64,000 nucleotides of DNA from Marinimicrobium locisalis. GTDB taxonomy: Bacteria; Pseudomonadota; Gammaproteobacteria; Pseudomonadales; Cellvibrionaceae. Both the position numbers and the translations under genes were made by a program. A model generated the notes under the pieces. The model was given only the letters and a program-made list of their open reading frames with translations. It was not told the origin of the DNA and made no database searches. Below are positions 1 through 10,200 of this stretch, in pieces. The stretch is taken from NCBI RefSeq assembly GCF_039822625.1, contig NZ_JBDLLG010000002.1:124001-188000 (forward strand), in the 5' to 3' direction. Position 1 is the first letter of the stretch, and each line of letters starts with the position of its first letter.

Positions 1-125
1 GTGGCTTCACTTAACGGCAGGGGCAGAAGCTTCCCTAGGAAAAAACCCACGGCCGTGGCCAGCACGTAGCCCCCGACCAGGGCCGCGCCGATAAGAGAGG
101 CCAAACGCCAACCGTGTAAACCCAT
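1..125 (-). CDS. Partial small membrane protein, DUF3649-like (3' end outside window)
   Basis: An ATG at 125 opens a minus-strand frame of 41 codons that runs off the left edge. The visible part starts MGLHGWRLASLIG and continues as one hydrophobic, glycine/alanine-rich membrane segment (GAALVGGYVLATAVGFFLG). Small proteins of this look (DUF3649) often sit directly downstream of TonB siderophore receptors with DUF3325 and PepSY proteins. Here it lies 120 bases downstream of the receptor on the same strand, so it is probably part of the same iron-regulated transcript. The family call is from memory of that context and a short fragment, so it is tentative. Confidence 0.5.
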   Translation of the reverse strand, partial: MGLHGWRLASLIGAALVGGYVLATAVGFFLGKLLPLPLSEA

Positions 126-244
126 GGCTCGTATACCTGACTAATCTGTACCCGTGTTAACGACTTGGCCCCCGCGCCGGTGTATCCGGGCGGGGGCCGA
201 TGAGGTCACCCGTGTCTAGCCTCCCATGGGAGTTGCCGTGGCGG

Positions 245-2410
245 CTAGAACTGGTATTTCAGTGACGCGGTAAAGCTGCGCGGCTCGCCGTATTCCAACT
301 GACGGTAGAAGCCGATCTGGCTGTAGTAGGTCTCATCCAGCAGGTTCTGGACATTCAGTTGAGCCGAGAGCTGATTGGTCAATTCATACCGAACCATCAG
401 GCTTGCCAGAGCATAGGCTTCTTGTTCCACTCGCACCTTCTCCCGGGCATCTGGCTTGTTGGTGTTGGTTTGGGGCTTGTCGACGTCTGTATAGTTGCGC
501 CCTTCCCAATTTACGCCGCCGGCGATTGTCAGGCCATCCAGCTGGCCGTCGAAATAGTAGGTCGTAAAGACTTTGAACAATTCGCTCGGGTTATTCGTGT
601 TGACGGCGTTGCCGCTGGCATCTTCTATGTCGAAGCTGGTATAACTTAGGCTCAGGTCCCAATTCGGGCTAAGCTCCCCCACCACTTCAAACTCAAAGCC
701 TTGGCTTTCTGGCCCGTCGGCCGCTTTGTAGGCTTGTGTGCCTTCTCTACCGCGTATCGTCTCGTCCTTGTGAGCTTGCCCCAGGTTGTCTTGCATAATG
801 TTGAACACTGATATTGTGGACTGCAGGGTTCCGTTAAAGAACAAACTCTTTAGGCCCACCTCGGTGCTCCCCCCTCGAACGGGATCGAGAAGCTTGCCGT
901 TTTTGTCTTCGTAGTTCTGCGGCTGGAAAATTTCCGTGTAGCTGGCGTACAAGGTGTGCTGATTGTTCAGTTCATACAGTGTACCGATATAAGGGATGAA
1001 AACATTGTCGTCCCCATAGTCTCTGTCCAACCCGTAGTAAGTGCCGGTTTGGTGCCAGTCGGCGAGTCGTCCTCCTAGAATAATTTTAAACGGGTCCGAA
1101 ATCGATAAACGCGTGGCCGCGTAGACGCCGAACTGTTCTGTGGTTTGCTCGACCTCTACTTTGTTTCCGCCCCAGGTGGGCTGCGGGTAGCTGCCGTCCC
1201 ACTCGTAAAAGTCGCCGATATCCGCCACGTCTGAACGGGCGCGAGAGGAAGCGATACTATCGTCTTTGTGATCAACGACCCCAAAGGTAAGATCATGCCT
1301 TCTGCCGAATAAGTTGTAGTCGCCGCTCAGCTGGAAGCTGAGACTGGTTTGGTCTCGCTCAGTGGCCGCATTGCGCGGAGAAGGAAACAGCCAGATGCCC
1401 TCGTTTTCCTCCTCATATCCAAAATATAGCAACAACTGGTCAGAAGAATTAAGGTTGTTGTTAACACTGAGCTTGGCGGTCCAATCGCCGAATTCGTGAA
1501 TCAGATCCAAATAGTAGTGTTCAACGGTGGAAGACCAGGACGTCCAGTCGGTACCAATGGTTCGGCTACGGTCCCATTCGGTGCGATTGCCATCAATGTC
1601 CCACACGGGCAAGCCACCCCAAGTGGACCCCTCTGGCTCGTTTTCCTGGCGACTGGCGCCCACACGCAGCAAGGTGTTATCGGTCAAGTCGGCATCGAGG
1701 GTGCCGTAAAACACCTGGGTGCTCTCCTCGGCCAGGTCCCGGAAAGACTCGCCCTCTTCAACGTGGCCCACAAACCGACCGCGAACCGAGCCGCTGTCAT
1801 TCAGTGGGGTACTGACATCGGCGGTGGCGCCGTAGGTATTCCAGCGGCCGGCGGAGAAGTCCACCGAACCGCTCAGTACCCGGCTTTCGGCGTGCTTTCG
1901 CACCAAATTGATGGAGGCGGAGGGATTGCCGGCGCCGGTCAACAGGCCGGTCGCCCCGCGCACGACTTCCACCCGTTCGTACAAACTCATATCCGACTGG
2001 GTCTCACCGGCGTTGCCGCCGGGCTGCCAGTAAATGGGAATGCCGTCGATCTGGTAGTTGTTGATTTCAAAGCCCCGTGCGGAATAGGTATGGCGGGTGC
2101 TGTCCTGGGCACGGGCGGACATGCCAGCGGCGTTGTTGACCACATCGGTCAGGGAGTCCAGGTCCTGGTCGGCGATGCGCTGTGCGGTCATAACGGTAAC
2201 CGACTGGGGGGTTTCGTACAGGGTCAGTCCCAGGCCGGTGGCGGTGTCCAGCTGCTCGTTGGTGGTGTAGCGGCTGGTGACAACAATTTCGTCAATGGTG
2301 TCTGCGTTCGACTCGGTGCCCTGGCCGTGGCTCAGGGGGCTGATAGTGATACAGGCGATGGCGAGCCCCTTTCGGGTAAAGCGGACGCGTGCGGTCGGTT
2401 GAGCGTGCAT
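245..2410 (-). CDS. TonB-dependent siderophore receptor
   Basis: Outer-membrane gated porin for uptake of a ferric siderophore, energised by TonB-ExbBD. The 721-residue protein has a basic N-terminus and signal peptide ending near residue 30, and a TonB box (DEIVVTS, about residues 40-46). A plug domain follows (about 60-170) with the family signatures TPQSVTVMT and VVRGATGLLTGAGNPSASINLVRK-like spacing. The rest is a 22-strand-type barrel ending in the aromatic residue of YQF, as expected for BAM-assembled porins. The length is normal for the TonB-siderophor family. A Fur-box-like site lies about 40 bases upstream of the ATG, so iron repression is likely. The siderophore cannot be named from sequence alone; hydroxamate and catecholate receptors both look like this. 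Confidence 0.93.
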   Translation of the reverse strand: MHAQPTARVRFTRKGLAIACITISPLSHGQGTESNADTIDEIVVTSRYTTNEQLDTATGLGLTLYETPQSVTVMTAQRIADQDLDSLTDVVNNAAGMSARAQDSTRHTYSARGFEINNYQIDGIPIYWQPGGNAGETQSDMSLYERVEVVRGATGLLTGAGNPSASINLVRKHAESRVLSGSVDFSAGRWNTYGATADVSTPLNDSGSVRGRFVGHVEEGESFRDLAEESTQVFYGTLDADLTDNTLLRVGASRQENEPEGSTWGGLPVWDIDGNRTEWDRSRTIGTDWTSWSSTVEHYYLDLIHEFGDWTAKLSVNNNLNSSDQLLLYFGYEEENEGIWLFPSPRNAATERDQTSLSFQLSGDYNLFGRRHDLTFGVVDHKDDSIASSRARSDVADIGDFYEWDGSYPQPTWGGNKVEVEQTTEQFGVYAATRLSISDPFKIILGGRLADWHQTGTYYGLDRDYGDDNVFIPYIGTLYELNNQHTLYASYTEIFQPQNYEDKNGKLLDPVRGGSTEVGLKSLFFNGTLQSTISVFNIMQDNLGQAHKDETIRGREGTQAYKAADGPESQGFEFEVVGELSPNWDLSLSYTSFDIEDASGNAVNTNNPSELFKVFTTYYFDGQLDGLTIAGGVNWEGRNYTDVDKPQTNTNKPDAREKVRVEQEAYALASLMVRYELTNQLSAQLNVQNLLDETYYSQIGFYRQLEYGEPRSFTASLKYQF

Positions 2411-2448
2411 TGGGGAACCCTTCGGGTGACATAAAAAACAACAATCTT

Positions 2449-2467
2449 AATGATAATAGTTAGCATT
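2449..2467. promoter_or_regulatory. Fur-box-like operator upstream of the TonB receptor
   Basis: The 19-base stretch contains TGATAAT-A-GTTAGCA, which fits the 7-1-7 Fur consensus (TGATAAT-n-ATTATCA) at 12 of 14 positions. It is placed 39 bases before the receptor start codon on the minus strand, where a Fur repressor would block transcription. The receptor family is a classical Fur target, so motif and context agree. Confidence 0.65.
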
Positions 2468-2601
2468 TGCAAGAAGTGCGTACTGTCTTGTCTCGCGCTC
2501 CCTGGGGCGTTTCGAGTCACACTCTCCAATGTTGGCTATGGTGCCGTTTGGCCGGATCGCGTAGGATCTGGGGAAATCACGAAAATTGGAAGGATTGACC
2601 C

Positions 2602-3894
2602 ATGAAAAAAGTCATCATCGGACTGATCATTCTGGTCGCCGTGGCGCTGTTCGGCAGCCACTACTATTACACCCAGCAAATCGCCAAGCGTTTGGATACC
2701 GCGGCGATGATGGTCGGTAGCATGGGCGGTGACCTGGAATACCGCGATATTACTATTACCTTGGGGGGCGAAGTTCGTATTGAAGGGTTGTTTGTCCAGG
2801 TCCCGGGCATGGGCGGCGCGCTTAATATCGACCGGATCGCGGTGCACACCGGCGGACCCCTGGGGGTTCATAGCCTGGCTATGGATATTCGCAATCAGCA
2901 ACTGCCCAAAACGTTGGGAGTATCGTTTGAAGGGGTTCGCTTCCCCCTATCCACCGAGGCGGGCATGGACCCGATGGGGGCTGGCGCTTTTGCCGCCGCC
3001 GGTTGTGGTGATCGCATCGGCTTCGGCACCTCGGAGCTGGTGCAGATGGGCTATTCCGGCCTGGTGATGGACGGCAGGGTGGATTACCAGTTTATCGGCG
3101 GCGGCCAGCTGTTGAACCTAACGCTCGACAGTCACTTCCGCGATATGCACCGCACGAAAGTCTCCATGGAGCTGTCCCTGGGTGCCTCCTCCCTGAACGC
3201 CACGGCGGTCGGTATGGCCGCCACCAACGCCGAGCTGCTTGGGCTCACTATTGATTACCGGGATCGGGGTTACGCCCAGCGGGTGATTGAGTTCTGCCGG
3301 AATGAAACGGACCTGAGCCGCCCGGCCTTTATTGCTCAGCACCTGGAAGCTTGGCAGCAAATGTGGCAGCGCCTCGGCTTTGTGGCCGGCCCCACCATGA
3401 CTGAAGCTTATCGCACTTTTTTGGCGGAGCCGGATCAGATCGGTCTGTCCATCAAGCCGCGCGGTGAGCTGAACATGGACGAACTGTCTCGCTCCTCCCC
3501 GGAAATGTTGTTGTATCAGCTGCAGGCCACGCTGTCAGTGAACCAAGAAGAAGTGGGTCAGTTGGATTTGGCAGTGCGCGAAGGCGGCCCTTTGATCCTT
3601 GAAAGTGATAAGGCTCCGACCGAGGGTGAAACCAGTACGGGCGGGGGTATGCCTTCCGACTCCTCCTCGGTAGCTGCGCCCCCGGGGGCTCAGCGCATTT
3701 CGATGGCGAACCTGGGTCAATACCTCAACCGGGATGTACAACTGCACCTGCAGGACGGCCGGAAGCTAGAGGGACAAATTGAGGAGGCCGGAAGGGTCTC
3801 GCTCCAATTTAAGCGCTACCACAGTGGCGGCTACATGGTTCAGCCCGTGAAGTACACGGATATCAAGGCGGTCTACCTGCGCGAAAATCGTTAA
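2602..3894 (+). CDS. Membrane-anchored periplasmic protein of unknown function with Sm/SH3-like C-terminus
   Basis: Function not recognised. The 430-residue protein starts with a single hydrophobic segment (residues 4-22, VIIGLIILVAVALFGSHYYY), giving an uncleaved anchor or signal peptide. The middle part (40-340) alternates short beta-like stretches (DLEYRDITITLGGEVRIEGL) reminiscent of AsmA/DUF945-type periplasmic proteins. After a Ser/Pro/Gly-rich linker (about 335-365) comes a compact beta-rich module (about 367-428) with LNRDVQLHLQDGRKLEGQI, resembling an Sm or SH3 barrel. The start is supported by GGAAGG about 8 bases upstream. It stands alone between divergent and convergent neighbours, so context gives no pathway. 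Confidence 0.75.
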   Translation: MKKVIIGLIILVAVALFGSHYYYTQQIAKRLDTAAMMVGSMGGDLEYRDITITLGGEVRIEGLFVQVPGMGGALNIDRIAVHTGGPLGVHSLAMDIRNQQLPKTLGVSFEGVRFPLSTEAGMDPMGAGAFAAAGCGDRIGFGTSELVQMGYSGLVMDGRVDYQFIGGGQLLNLTLDSHFRDMHRTKVSMELSLGASSLNATAVGMAATNAELLGLTIDYRDRGYAQRVIEFCRNETDLSRPAFIAQHLEAWQQMWQRLGFVAGPTMTEAYRTFLAEPDQIGLSIKPRGELNMDELSRSSPEMLLYQLQATLSVNQEEVGQLDLAVREGGPLILESDKAPTEGETSTGGGMPSDSSSVAAPPGAQRISMANLGQYLNRDVQLHLQDGRKLEGQIEEAGRVSLQFKRYHSGGYMVQPVKYTDIKAVYLRENR

Positions 3895-3917
3895 TACCGC
3901 CTCGGATCGGCCCCTCC

Positions 3918-5042
3918 TCAGGGGCTGCTTTCACCCAGGTAGCGTTGTAGGGTATCGCTCCAGGTGTCCTCTTCAATAATGGCCAGCAGCGTGCGGTTCA
4001 GCGGGTCGCGCCATTCGCTGCCCTCGGGCAGCGCGATGCCGTAATCCTGACGCTCAAAGGTGCTGGGCAGCACCTGCAAGGCGCCTTGCATCTGCCGGTG
4101 GCTCAGGTATTGAAGAATGGGCCGGTCATAGACCACGGCATCGAAGCCCTCGTCGGCCACCGCTTGCAATGCCGAAGTCAGATCCGCTCGAGCGCTGAAA
4201 CCGATGCCCCGTTCATCCAGGTAGTGGGCGCTGGCGGAATGGCCCACCGTCACGACGCGCGCATTTGGCAGGTCGTCGGGGCCTTGAACAGTGGTTTCCA
4301 ACCGGCTAACCGTCAGACTGGTGGCGATGGCGGCGGTAAAACTGGAGATGAGGATGATGGCCGCAAACATCCAGACCAAGGCCACCAGCCGGCCCGCCAG
4401 GGTAATGGGCGCCTTATCCCCATACCCGACCGTGGTCATGGTCACCGCCGCCCACCAGAAGCTGGCGCCGATGCCCTGGGCCGGAGTACCACCGAACATC
4501 GCGGCATTCTTGCGCCGTTCGGCCAGCCAGAAGATAAAACCCACCGCGAGCAGTAGGCCCCCCAGTGCGACGATGGCGACCATAAACTCCCAAGAAAACA
4601 ATCGCTTGACGGCGATCCAGACTGGATTGCCCACCCGCGGAACGGCAATCGCCAGGCCCGTGGTGTGAAAAGGGTGGGTGAAGTCCACCACTGCTTCGCG
4701 CCCGGCGGTCACGGTCAGTGCCGCCACCGACACGTCGATGGTGCCGTCTTCAAGCCCACTGATCAGTTCGGCGAGCTCCACTTCCCGAAATTCATAGGTG
4801 AGGTTCTGCCGCCGGGCCAGCTCTTCCCACAGCTCAATGCTGATACCGGAAAATTCGCCGGCATCGTTCTTGATCACAAACGGGGGCGCCACCTTGGTGC
4901 CCACGACCAGAGGTTCGTCGGTCGTTGGGGAGGGGGTTTGGCTCAGCGCCGACCAGGGAAGGAGACTGAGTAGAAGAAAAAAGCCAATTCTTACTATTGG
5001 GACGGTCACAGCGTGTGCTCCAAAGGAATCGTTGCGGTTCAT
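3918..5042 (-). CDS. GluR0-like ligand-gated K+ channel (periplasmic binding domain plus two-helix pore)
   Basis: Bacterial relative of ionotropic glutamate receptors: a solute-binding domain split by a potassium-channel pore. From the ATG at 5042, about 374 residues: signal peptide (about 1-35), lobe 1 (about 44-135; GTKVAPPFVI and FSGISIELWEELA are typical binding-protein motifs), and TM1 (about 152-173). Next are the pore loop TMTTVGYGDKAP (about 201-212), which carries the K+ selectivity signature TVGYGD, TM2 (about 217-243), and lobe 2 (about 255-370). An upstream GTG at 5075 is possible, but AGGA lies just before the ATG. The protein likely assembles as a tetramer in the inner membrane and opens on binding a small molecule, probably an amino acid. 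The ligand is unknown. Confidence 0.88.
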   Translation of the reverse strand: MNRNDSFGAHAVTVPIVRIGFFLLLSLLPWSALSQTPSPTTDEPLVVGTKVAPPFVIKNDAGEFSGISIELWEELARRQNLTYEFREVELAELISGLEDGTIDVSVAALTVTAGREAVVDFTHPFHTTGLAIAVPRVGNPVWIAVKRLFSWEFMVAIVALGGLLLAVGFIFWLAERRKNAAMFGGTPAQGIGASFWWAAVTMTTVGYGDKAPITLAGRLVALVWMFAAIILISSFTAAIATSLTVSRLETTVQGPDDLPNARVVTVGHSASAHYLDERGIGFSARADLTSALQAVADEGFDAVVYDRPILQYLSHRQMQGALQVLPSTFERQDYGIALPEGSEWRDPLNRTLLAIIEEDTWSDTLQRYLGESSP

Positions 5043-5332
5043 CAATCCTGACAGATAACGTCCCGGCGCTTCCACCCGATCACTCCCCTATTCCGCGAGC
5101 GTGGCGGGATCACGGTGAAGCCGCCTCTTGGGCAGGGACAATTTGTGGCCAACTTTGATACTATCCCGCCGCGCTGTCTTGCCATGGCCTTGGGATAAAG
5201 TCTCTGGCTGGGACGGACAAAAATGGGCGTCACCCAAACTAAAAACGACTCATTGTCAGTGTAGTCCAGCCTCGGAGGTGGGTCGTATTGAGCCACAGGC
5301 TTCCCTTCCTCGGCTGAACCGGACCAAAGCTC

Positions 5333-6334
5333 ATGGATTCACTCACTCAAATGGCCCTCGGCGCGTCGGTGGGCGTCGCTACTATGGGCAAGCGTGTTCC
5401 GGTATGGCGTTCAGCTCTGGCGGGTGCGTTCTTCGGCACCCTTCCGGATTTGGACTCGTTTATTGACTACGGGGACCCGATCCGCAACGTCACCTACCAC
5501 CGGGGTGCCACCCACTCGCTGTTGTATCTCTCTCTGCTTTCCCCGATATTCGCCTGGCTGGTGACGCGCTGGTCCCCCGCCGGTGGGTTTCGACGGTGGT
5601 GGCTGGCGCTGTGGCTGATTCTGATTACCCACGTTCTGCTCGATTCCATGACGGTGTACGGTACCCAATTGGGTCAACCGTTTACCGACTACCCCTTCGG
5701 GGTGGCCAGTCTGTTTATTATCGATCCGCTGTACACGCTTCCTCTGTTGGCCGGGCTGGCGTTCGCTTTTTTGGGCCATCGGCGAGTGAACCGAGCAGCG
5801 CTGGCCCTGACTACCGGCTACCTCCTATGGAGCGTCGGGGCGCAAGCCTACGTTACCAGCCGAGTGGAGCAGCAACTTGCCCAAGGGGATTGGTCCGCCC
5901 AGGCGGTACTGGTCTCCCCCACCCCCTTTAACACTGTTTTGTGGCGAGTCCTGGTGATGACGCCGGAACATTACTATGAGGGTTTCTACGCCCTGGCCGA
6001 TGGCAACAGGACGGTGAGCTTCGATCGCTTTGATCGACACCCCGACCTGCGTGAGGCGCTGGCGGATAACTGGGGAGTGCAGCGGATGGCTTGGTTCAGC
6101 AAAGGCTTCTTCAAGCTGGAAGCGATGGAGGGCCGGGTTCGCGTTACCGACCTACGTATGGGGCAAGAGCCCTACTATAGTTTTAATTTTGTGGTGGCCG
6201 AACGCACCGAGAACGGCTTTCGGCCGATAACGCCGGAGCTGGAAATGGAGCGGCCCGATATCGCCGCCAGCCTGCGCTGGCTTTGGAGCCGTGCCCAGGG
6301 CAATCTCCTGCCACCGCCCCGCCCTACTGAATAA
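5333..6334 (+). CDS. YdjM/DUF457-family membrane-bound metal-dependent hydrolase
   Basis: Inner-membrane protein of the LexA-regulated YdjM-like family, whose substrate is undefined. The N-terminus has the family signature: MDSLTQMALGASVG, then PDLDSFIDYGD and YHRGATHSLLY, where the Asp and His residues would bind metal. Four to five hydrophobic segments follow in residues 60-180 and a soluble C-terminal half of about 150 residues lies beyond them. At 333 residues it is longer than E. coli YdjM because of that C-terminal part. Only 20 bases separate it from the downstream tlyA-like gene, so the two are probably co-transcribed. Confidence 0.85.
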   Translation: MDSLTQMALGASVGVATMGKRVPVWRSALAGAFFGTLPDLDSFIDYGDPIRNVTYHRGATHSLLYLSLLSPIFAWLVTRWSPAGGFRRWWLALWLILITHVLLDSMTVYGTQLGQPFTDYPFGVASLFIIDPLYTLPLLAGLAFAFLGHRRVNRAALALTTGYLLWSVGAQAYVTSRVEQQLAQGDWSAQAVLVSPTPFNTVLWRVLVMTPEHYYEGFYALADGNRTVSFDRFDRHPDLREALADNWGVQRMAWFSKGFFKLEAMEGRVRVTDLRMGQEPYYSFNFVVAERTENGFRPITPELEMERPDIAASLRWLWSRAQGNLLPPPRPTE

Positions 6335-6354
6335 AGCTCGCGAGAGGACTACCG

Positions 6355-7110
6355 TTGGAACGATTAGACAAAGTACTGGTGGCTCAGGGCCTGGCGCAAA
6401 CCCGCACTCAGGCGCAGCGGTTGATCGACGCCGGTCGGGTCAGCGCCCGGCTCTCGGGTGCTTGGCAGGTGGTGCGCAAACCGGGGCTGAAAATCCCGGA
6501 AGAGGCCGAGCTTCGGGCTCAGCCGGGAGAGGAGGAGCGTTACGCCTCTCGCGGGGGGCTCAAACTCTGGGGGGCGCTCGAACGCACTGGGGTATCCATG
6601 GCGGATCAAGTGGTGCTCGATGTGGGCCAGTCCACCGGTGGCTTTACCGATTGCGCGTTGCAGGCCGGCGCGGCCAAAGTGGTGGGCGTGGATGTGGGGC
6701 GCGAGCAACTCATACCCGCGCTGCGCCGGGACCCACGGGTGGTGTGCCTCGAAGGCATTAACGCCCGTGCCTTGCCAGCGGACGCGTTGCTGGGAGAAGC
6801 TTCCGGCGGCTTCGACCGGGTGGTGATGGACGTTTCGTTTATTTCTCAAACCCTGATTTTGCCCGGCCTGCCGGCGGTGATGAAGCCCGGCGCTCAACTG
6901 TTGAGCCTGGTCAAGCCCCAGTTTGAAGTGGGCCGGGAGGGCATCGGCAAAGGCGGTATCGTCCGGGACCCACGGCTGTATGGGGAGGTGGAAGCCCGCC
7001 TTCGTGCTTGCTGCGAGTCCCTTGGGTTCGAGGTGCGGGATTACTTTGACAGCCCCATCAAGGGTGGGGACGGCAACCGGGAGTTTTTTCTCAGTGCGGT
7101 GCGCCCTTGA
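6355..7110 (+). CDS. tlyA: TlyA-family rRNA 2'-O-methyltransferase
   Basis: Predicted S-adenosylmethionine-dependent ribose methyltransferase acting on rRNA cytidines; proteins of this family were formerly called hemolysin A. The 251 residues contain an N-terminal S4 RNA-binding domain (about 2-60, RLDKVLVAQGLAQTRTQAQ) and an FtsJ/RrmJ-type methyltransferase domain (about 62-245). The SAM-binding loop reads VLDVGQSTGGFTD, where most homologues have DVGASTGGFTD. LVKPQFEVGR and GGDGNREFFL are further family signatures. The start is a TTG at 6355, supported by GAGAGG a few bases upstream; there is no ATG that keeps the S4 domain complete. Confidence 0.92.
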   Translation: MERLDKVLVAQGLAQTRTQAQRLIDAGRVSARLSGAWQVVRKPGLKIPEEAELRAQPGEEERYASRGGLKLWGALERTGVSMADQVVLDVGQSTGGFTDCALQAGAAKVVGVDVGREQLIPALRRDPRVVCLEGINARALPADALLGEASGGFDRVVMDVSFISQTLILPGLPAVMKPGAQLLSLVKPQFEVGREGIGKGGIVRDPRLYGEVEARLRACCESLGFEVRDYFDSPIKGGDGNREFFLSAVRP

Positions 7111-7244
7111 CTCCCGACTGCGCCCTCGGACGGTACCGCTGCTGAACGTTTTTTAACATATAAATCGTAGGAATCTGACGCCAGCTCGCCTATACTCACT
7201 CGTGCGAAACGCCGCAATGACAAGCATAACGATGTGAGAAGGCC

Positions 7245-10200
7245 ATGAAATTACGAGCCCAAACCATTGGTCGCCCCCTGGTGGCGGCTTCCCTCACCCT
7301 CCTGCTCGCGGCCTGCGCGCCCGAGACGCCCGAGCCCGAAAAGAGCGCCGACCCAGCACCCTCCGCCGCTTCTTCCCCCGAGGCCCCCGACAATGCCGTG
7401 GCGCCCCTGAGCGAGACCGATGCCGCCGTCGTGGCATTGAGCGATGCCGAAGTGCAGTCCGCGGCCGAGCGCATCGTCGGCCAACTGAACCTTAAGCCCG
7501 CCGAGGGTCTGAGCGTGAACCTCTGGGCTCCGGAAAAGCTTCTGGCGGACCCGGTGGCCATTAGCGTCGACTATCAGGGCCGCCTCTGGGCGGCCATCAC
7601 CAACCGCAGCAATAACTCCGAATTCGATATTCGCGGCTACCCGGACTGGGAATTTCCCTCCGTGGGGTTCGAGACCGTGGGAGATCGGCGCGACTTTTTG
7701 CGCCAGGAACTGGCTCCCGAAAACAGCGCTGAAAACGAGTGGCTGAAGGACCGCAATGAGGACGGCTCCCGCGACTGGCGTGACTTGGCGGTGGTGAAAG
7801 AAGAAGTCGTACTGCTCGAAGACACCAGCGGCAACGGCCAGGCCAACCAAAGTCGACGCTTTCTGAAGGACTTCCACACCGAGGTCACCGACGTGCTGGG
7901 TGGCATCTACTACCATAACGAACTGGACGAACTGTTTCTGGGGGTCGCCCCCAATGCCTGGCGGGTGAAAGACACCGACGGAGATTTGCAGGCGGATACC
8001 AAAACCTCCATCGCCGAAGGTTTCGCTGTGCATATCGGCTTCAGCGGCCACGGCATGTCGGGGGTTACCCTGGGCCCGGACGGGCGAATTTACTACGGCA
8101 TCGGCGACATCGGTGCGCATATCACCGACGTGGAAGGCAACGAATACGCCTATCCCAACCAGGGCATGATCGTGCGTAGCGAGCCCGACGGCAGCCACTT
8201 CGAGGTGTTTGCCCGAGGCGTGCGCAATACCCACGAGTTCACCTTCGACCAGTACGGCAACCTGATTACCGTGGACAACGACGGCGACCACGAGGGCGAG
8301 TATGAGCGGGTGGTCTACCTGGTGGACGGGTCCGATTCGGGCTGGCGTATCAACTGGCAGCTGGGTAAGTACAAAGACCCGAAGAATAACCGCTACAAAG
8401 TCTGGATGGATGAGTCCTACTTCAAGCCTCGCTTTGAAGACCAGGCCGCCCACCTTCTGCCGCCGGTGGCCCCCTACCACGCCGGCCCGACGGGCATGGT
8501 CTACAACCCCGGCACGGCATTGAGCGAAAAGTGGCGAAACCATTTCTTCGTGGTGGAATTTGTCGGCTCCGCCGCCCGTTCGGGTATCAATGCGTTTACC
8601 CTAAAGCCCAAGGGCGCGGGCTTTGAGCTGGAAAGCGACCAGAACATCTTCCGCGGTGTGCAGGCCACCGGATTGGATTTCGGGCCCAACGGTGCGCTTT
8701 ACATGAGCGACTGGATTGAGGGCTGGGGAACGAACGGTAAAGGACGCATTTGGAAACTGGACGCGACTGAGGGTGTGGATGACGACCAACGGGCGAATAC
8801 CGAAAGCCTGTTGCGGGCGGATTTTACCGATAAGAGCGAAGCCGAGCTGCGCGAGCACTTGAGCCACCCGGATATGCGGGTGCGCCAGCGGGCGCAGCTG
8901 AACCTCGTCGCCCGCGAGGACGAGACCACCCTCCTGGAGGTTGCCACCGGAAGCGAACACCAACTGGCACGTATTCATGCGATCTGGGGTTTGGGTCAGC
9001 TAATGCGCGCAAACACCACTCGCCCGGCGGTGCTTCTGCCGCTGCTGGAAGACACCGACCCCGAAATTCGCGCCCAGGTGGCCAAGGTACTGGGGGACGT
9101 GCGCTACGCCGAAGCCCGCGATGACCTTACGCCGCTGCTATCGGATGACAGCGCCCGCGCCCGCTTCTTTGCCGCCCAGGCACTGGGTCGAATCGGCGAC
9201 CCCAGCGCCATGCCAGCGTTGGTTGAGATGCTGGAGGCGAATGCCGATAAGGACGTTTACCTGCGCCACGGGGGCGCCATTGCCCTGGCTCGGATGGGCG
9301 ACGAGGCCGCGCTGGGTGAACTCGAAAGCCACGCATCGGAGGCGGTGCGAGTGGCCGCCGTGGTCGCGCTCAAGCGGTTGGGCAGTGCTGAATTGACCCG
9401 CTTCCTTGATGATGAGAGTGAATTTATCGTGACCAATGCCGCGCGGGGCATCAGTGACGATCAATTCGTGGAGGACGCCCTGCCAGCGCTGGCCCAATTG
9501 CTGGAAACCACGAGCTTCACCAACGAACCACTGTTGCGCCGCACTATTAATGCCAACCTCTATGTGGGGGGGGAAAAAGCGGTGGAACGGTTGTTAAGTT
9601 TTGCCCAGCGTTCGGACATTGCCGGCGCCCTGCGGGCCGAGGCGCTCGATACCCTCGCCACCTGGCCGGCCTCCTCCCGGTTCGACCGGGTAACCGGCCG
9701 GGAGCGAGGGGTCGTCAATCACCCGCTGACGCAGGCGGCCGGCCCGCTGAGTGCGCAAGCCACCGGCTTGTTGGAAGACCCCAGCGCCGATGTGCGAGCC
9801 TCCACGGTTAGCGCTCTGGCGGCGCTCTCCATCAAGGACGACATGCCGGCCCTCGTGGAGGCGCTGCAAAATGATGCCAGTGCTCAGGTGCGCTCGGCGG
9901 CGCTCCAAGCGTTGTTCGAGCTGGAGTATGAGCAAATGGGCCAGGCGGCACTGACCGCCACCAATGATCGGGACGCCGAAGTGCGCATGTCCGCCCTGGC
10001 CCTGTTACCTGAACTCGATTTGCCCACCGACGAGGTGGTGGAAATGCACCGCCTATTGTTGGTTAATGGCTCCGTCGACGAGCAGCAGGCGGCCTATCGG
10101 TCATTGGCAAACATCGATGATGCCAGCGCTCATGCGCTCCTGGCCGAATCCCTTCAAGCCTTGCGCGAGGGAACACTGCCCGGAGCGGTTCAGCTCGATG

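Noticed and set aside
1496..2434. Long plus-strand frame of 312 codons opposite the TonB receptor
   Set aside because: It is Gly/Val/Ala-rich without family motifs and is the antisense frame of a clear receptor gene.
7251..8543. Minus-strand frame of 430 codons opposite the heme lipoprotein
   Set aside because: Low-complexity antisense frame in GC-rich DNA; the plus-strand gene has clear domains.
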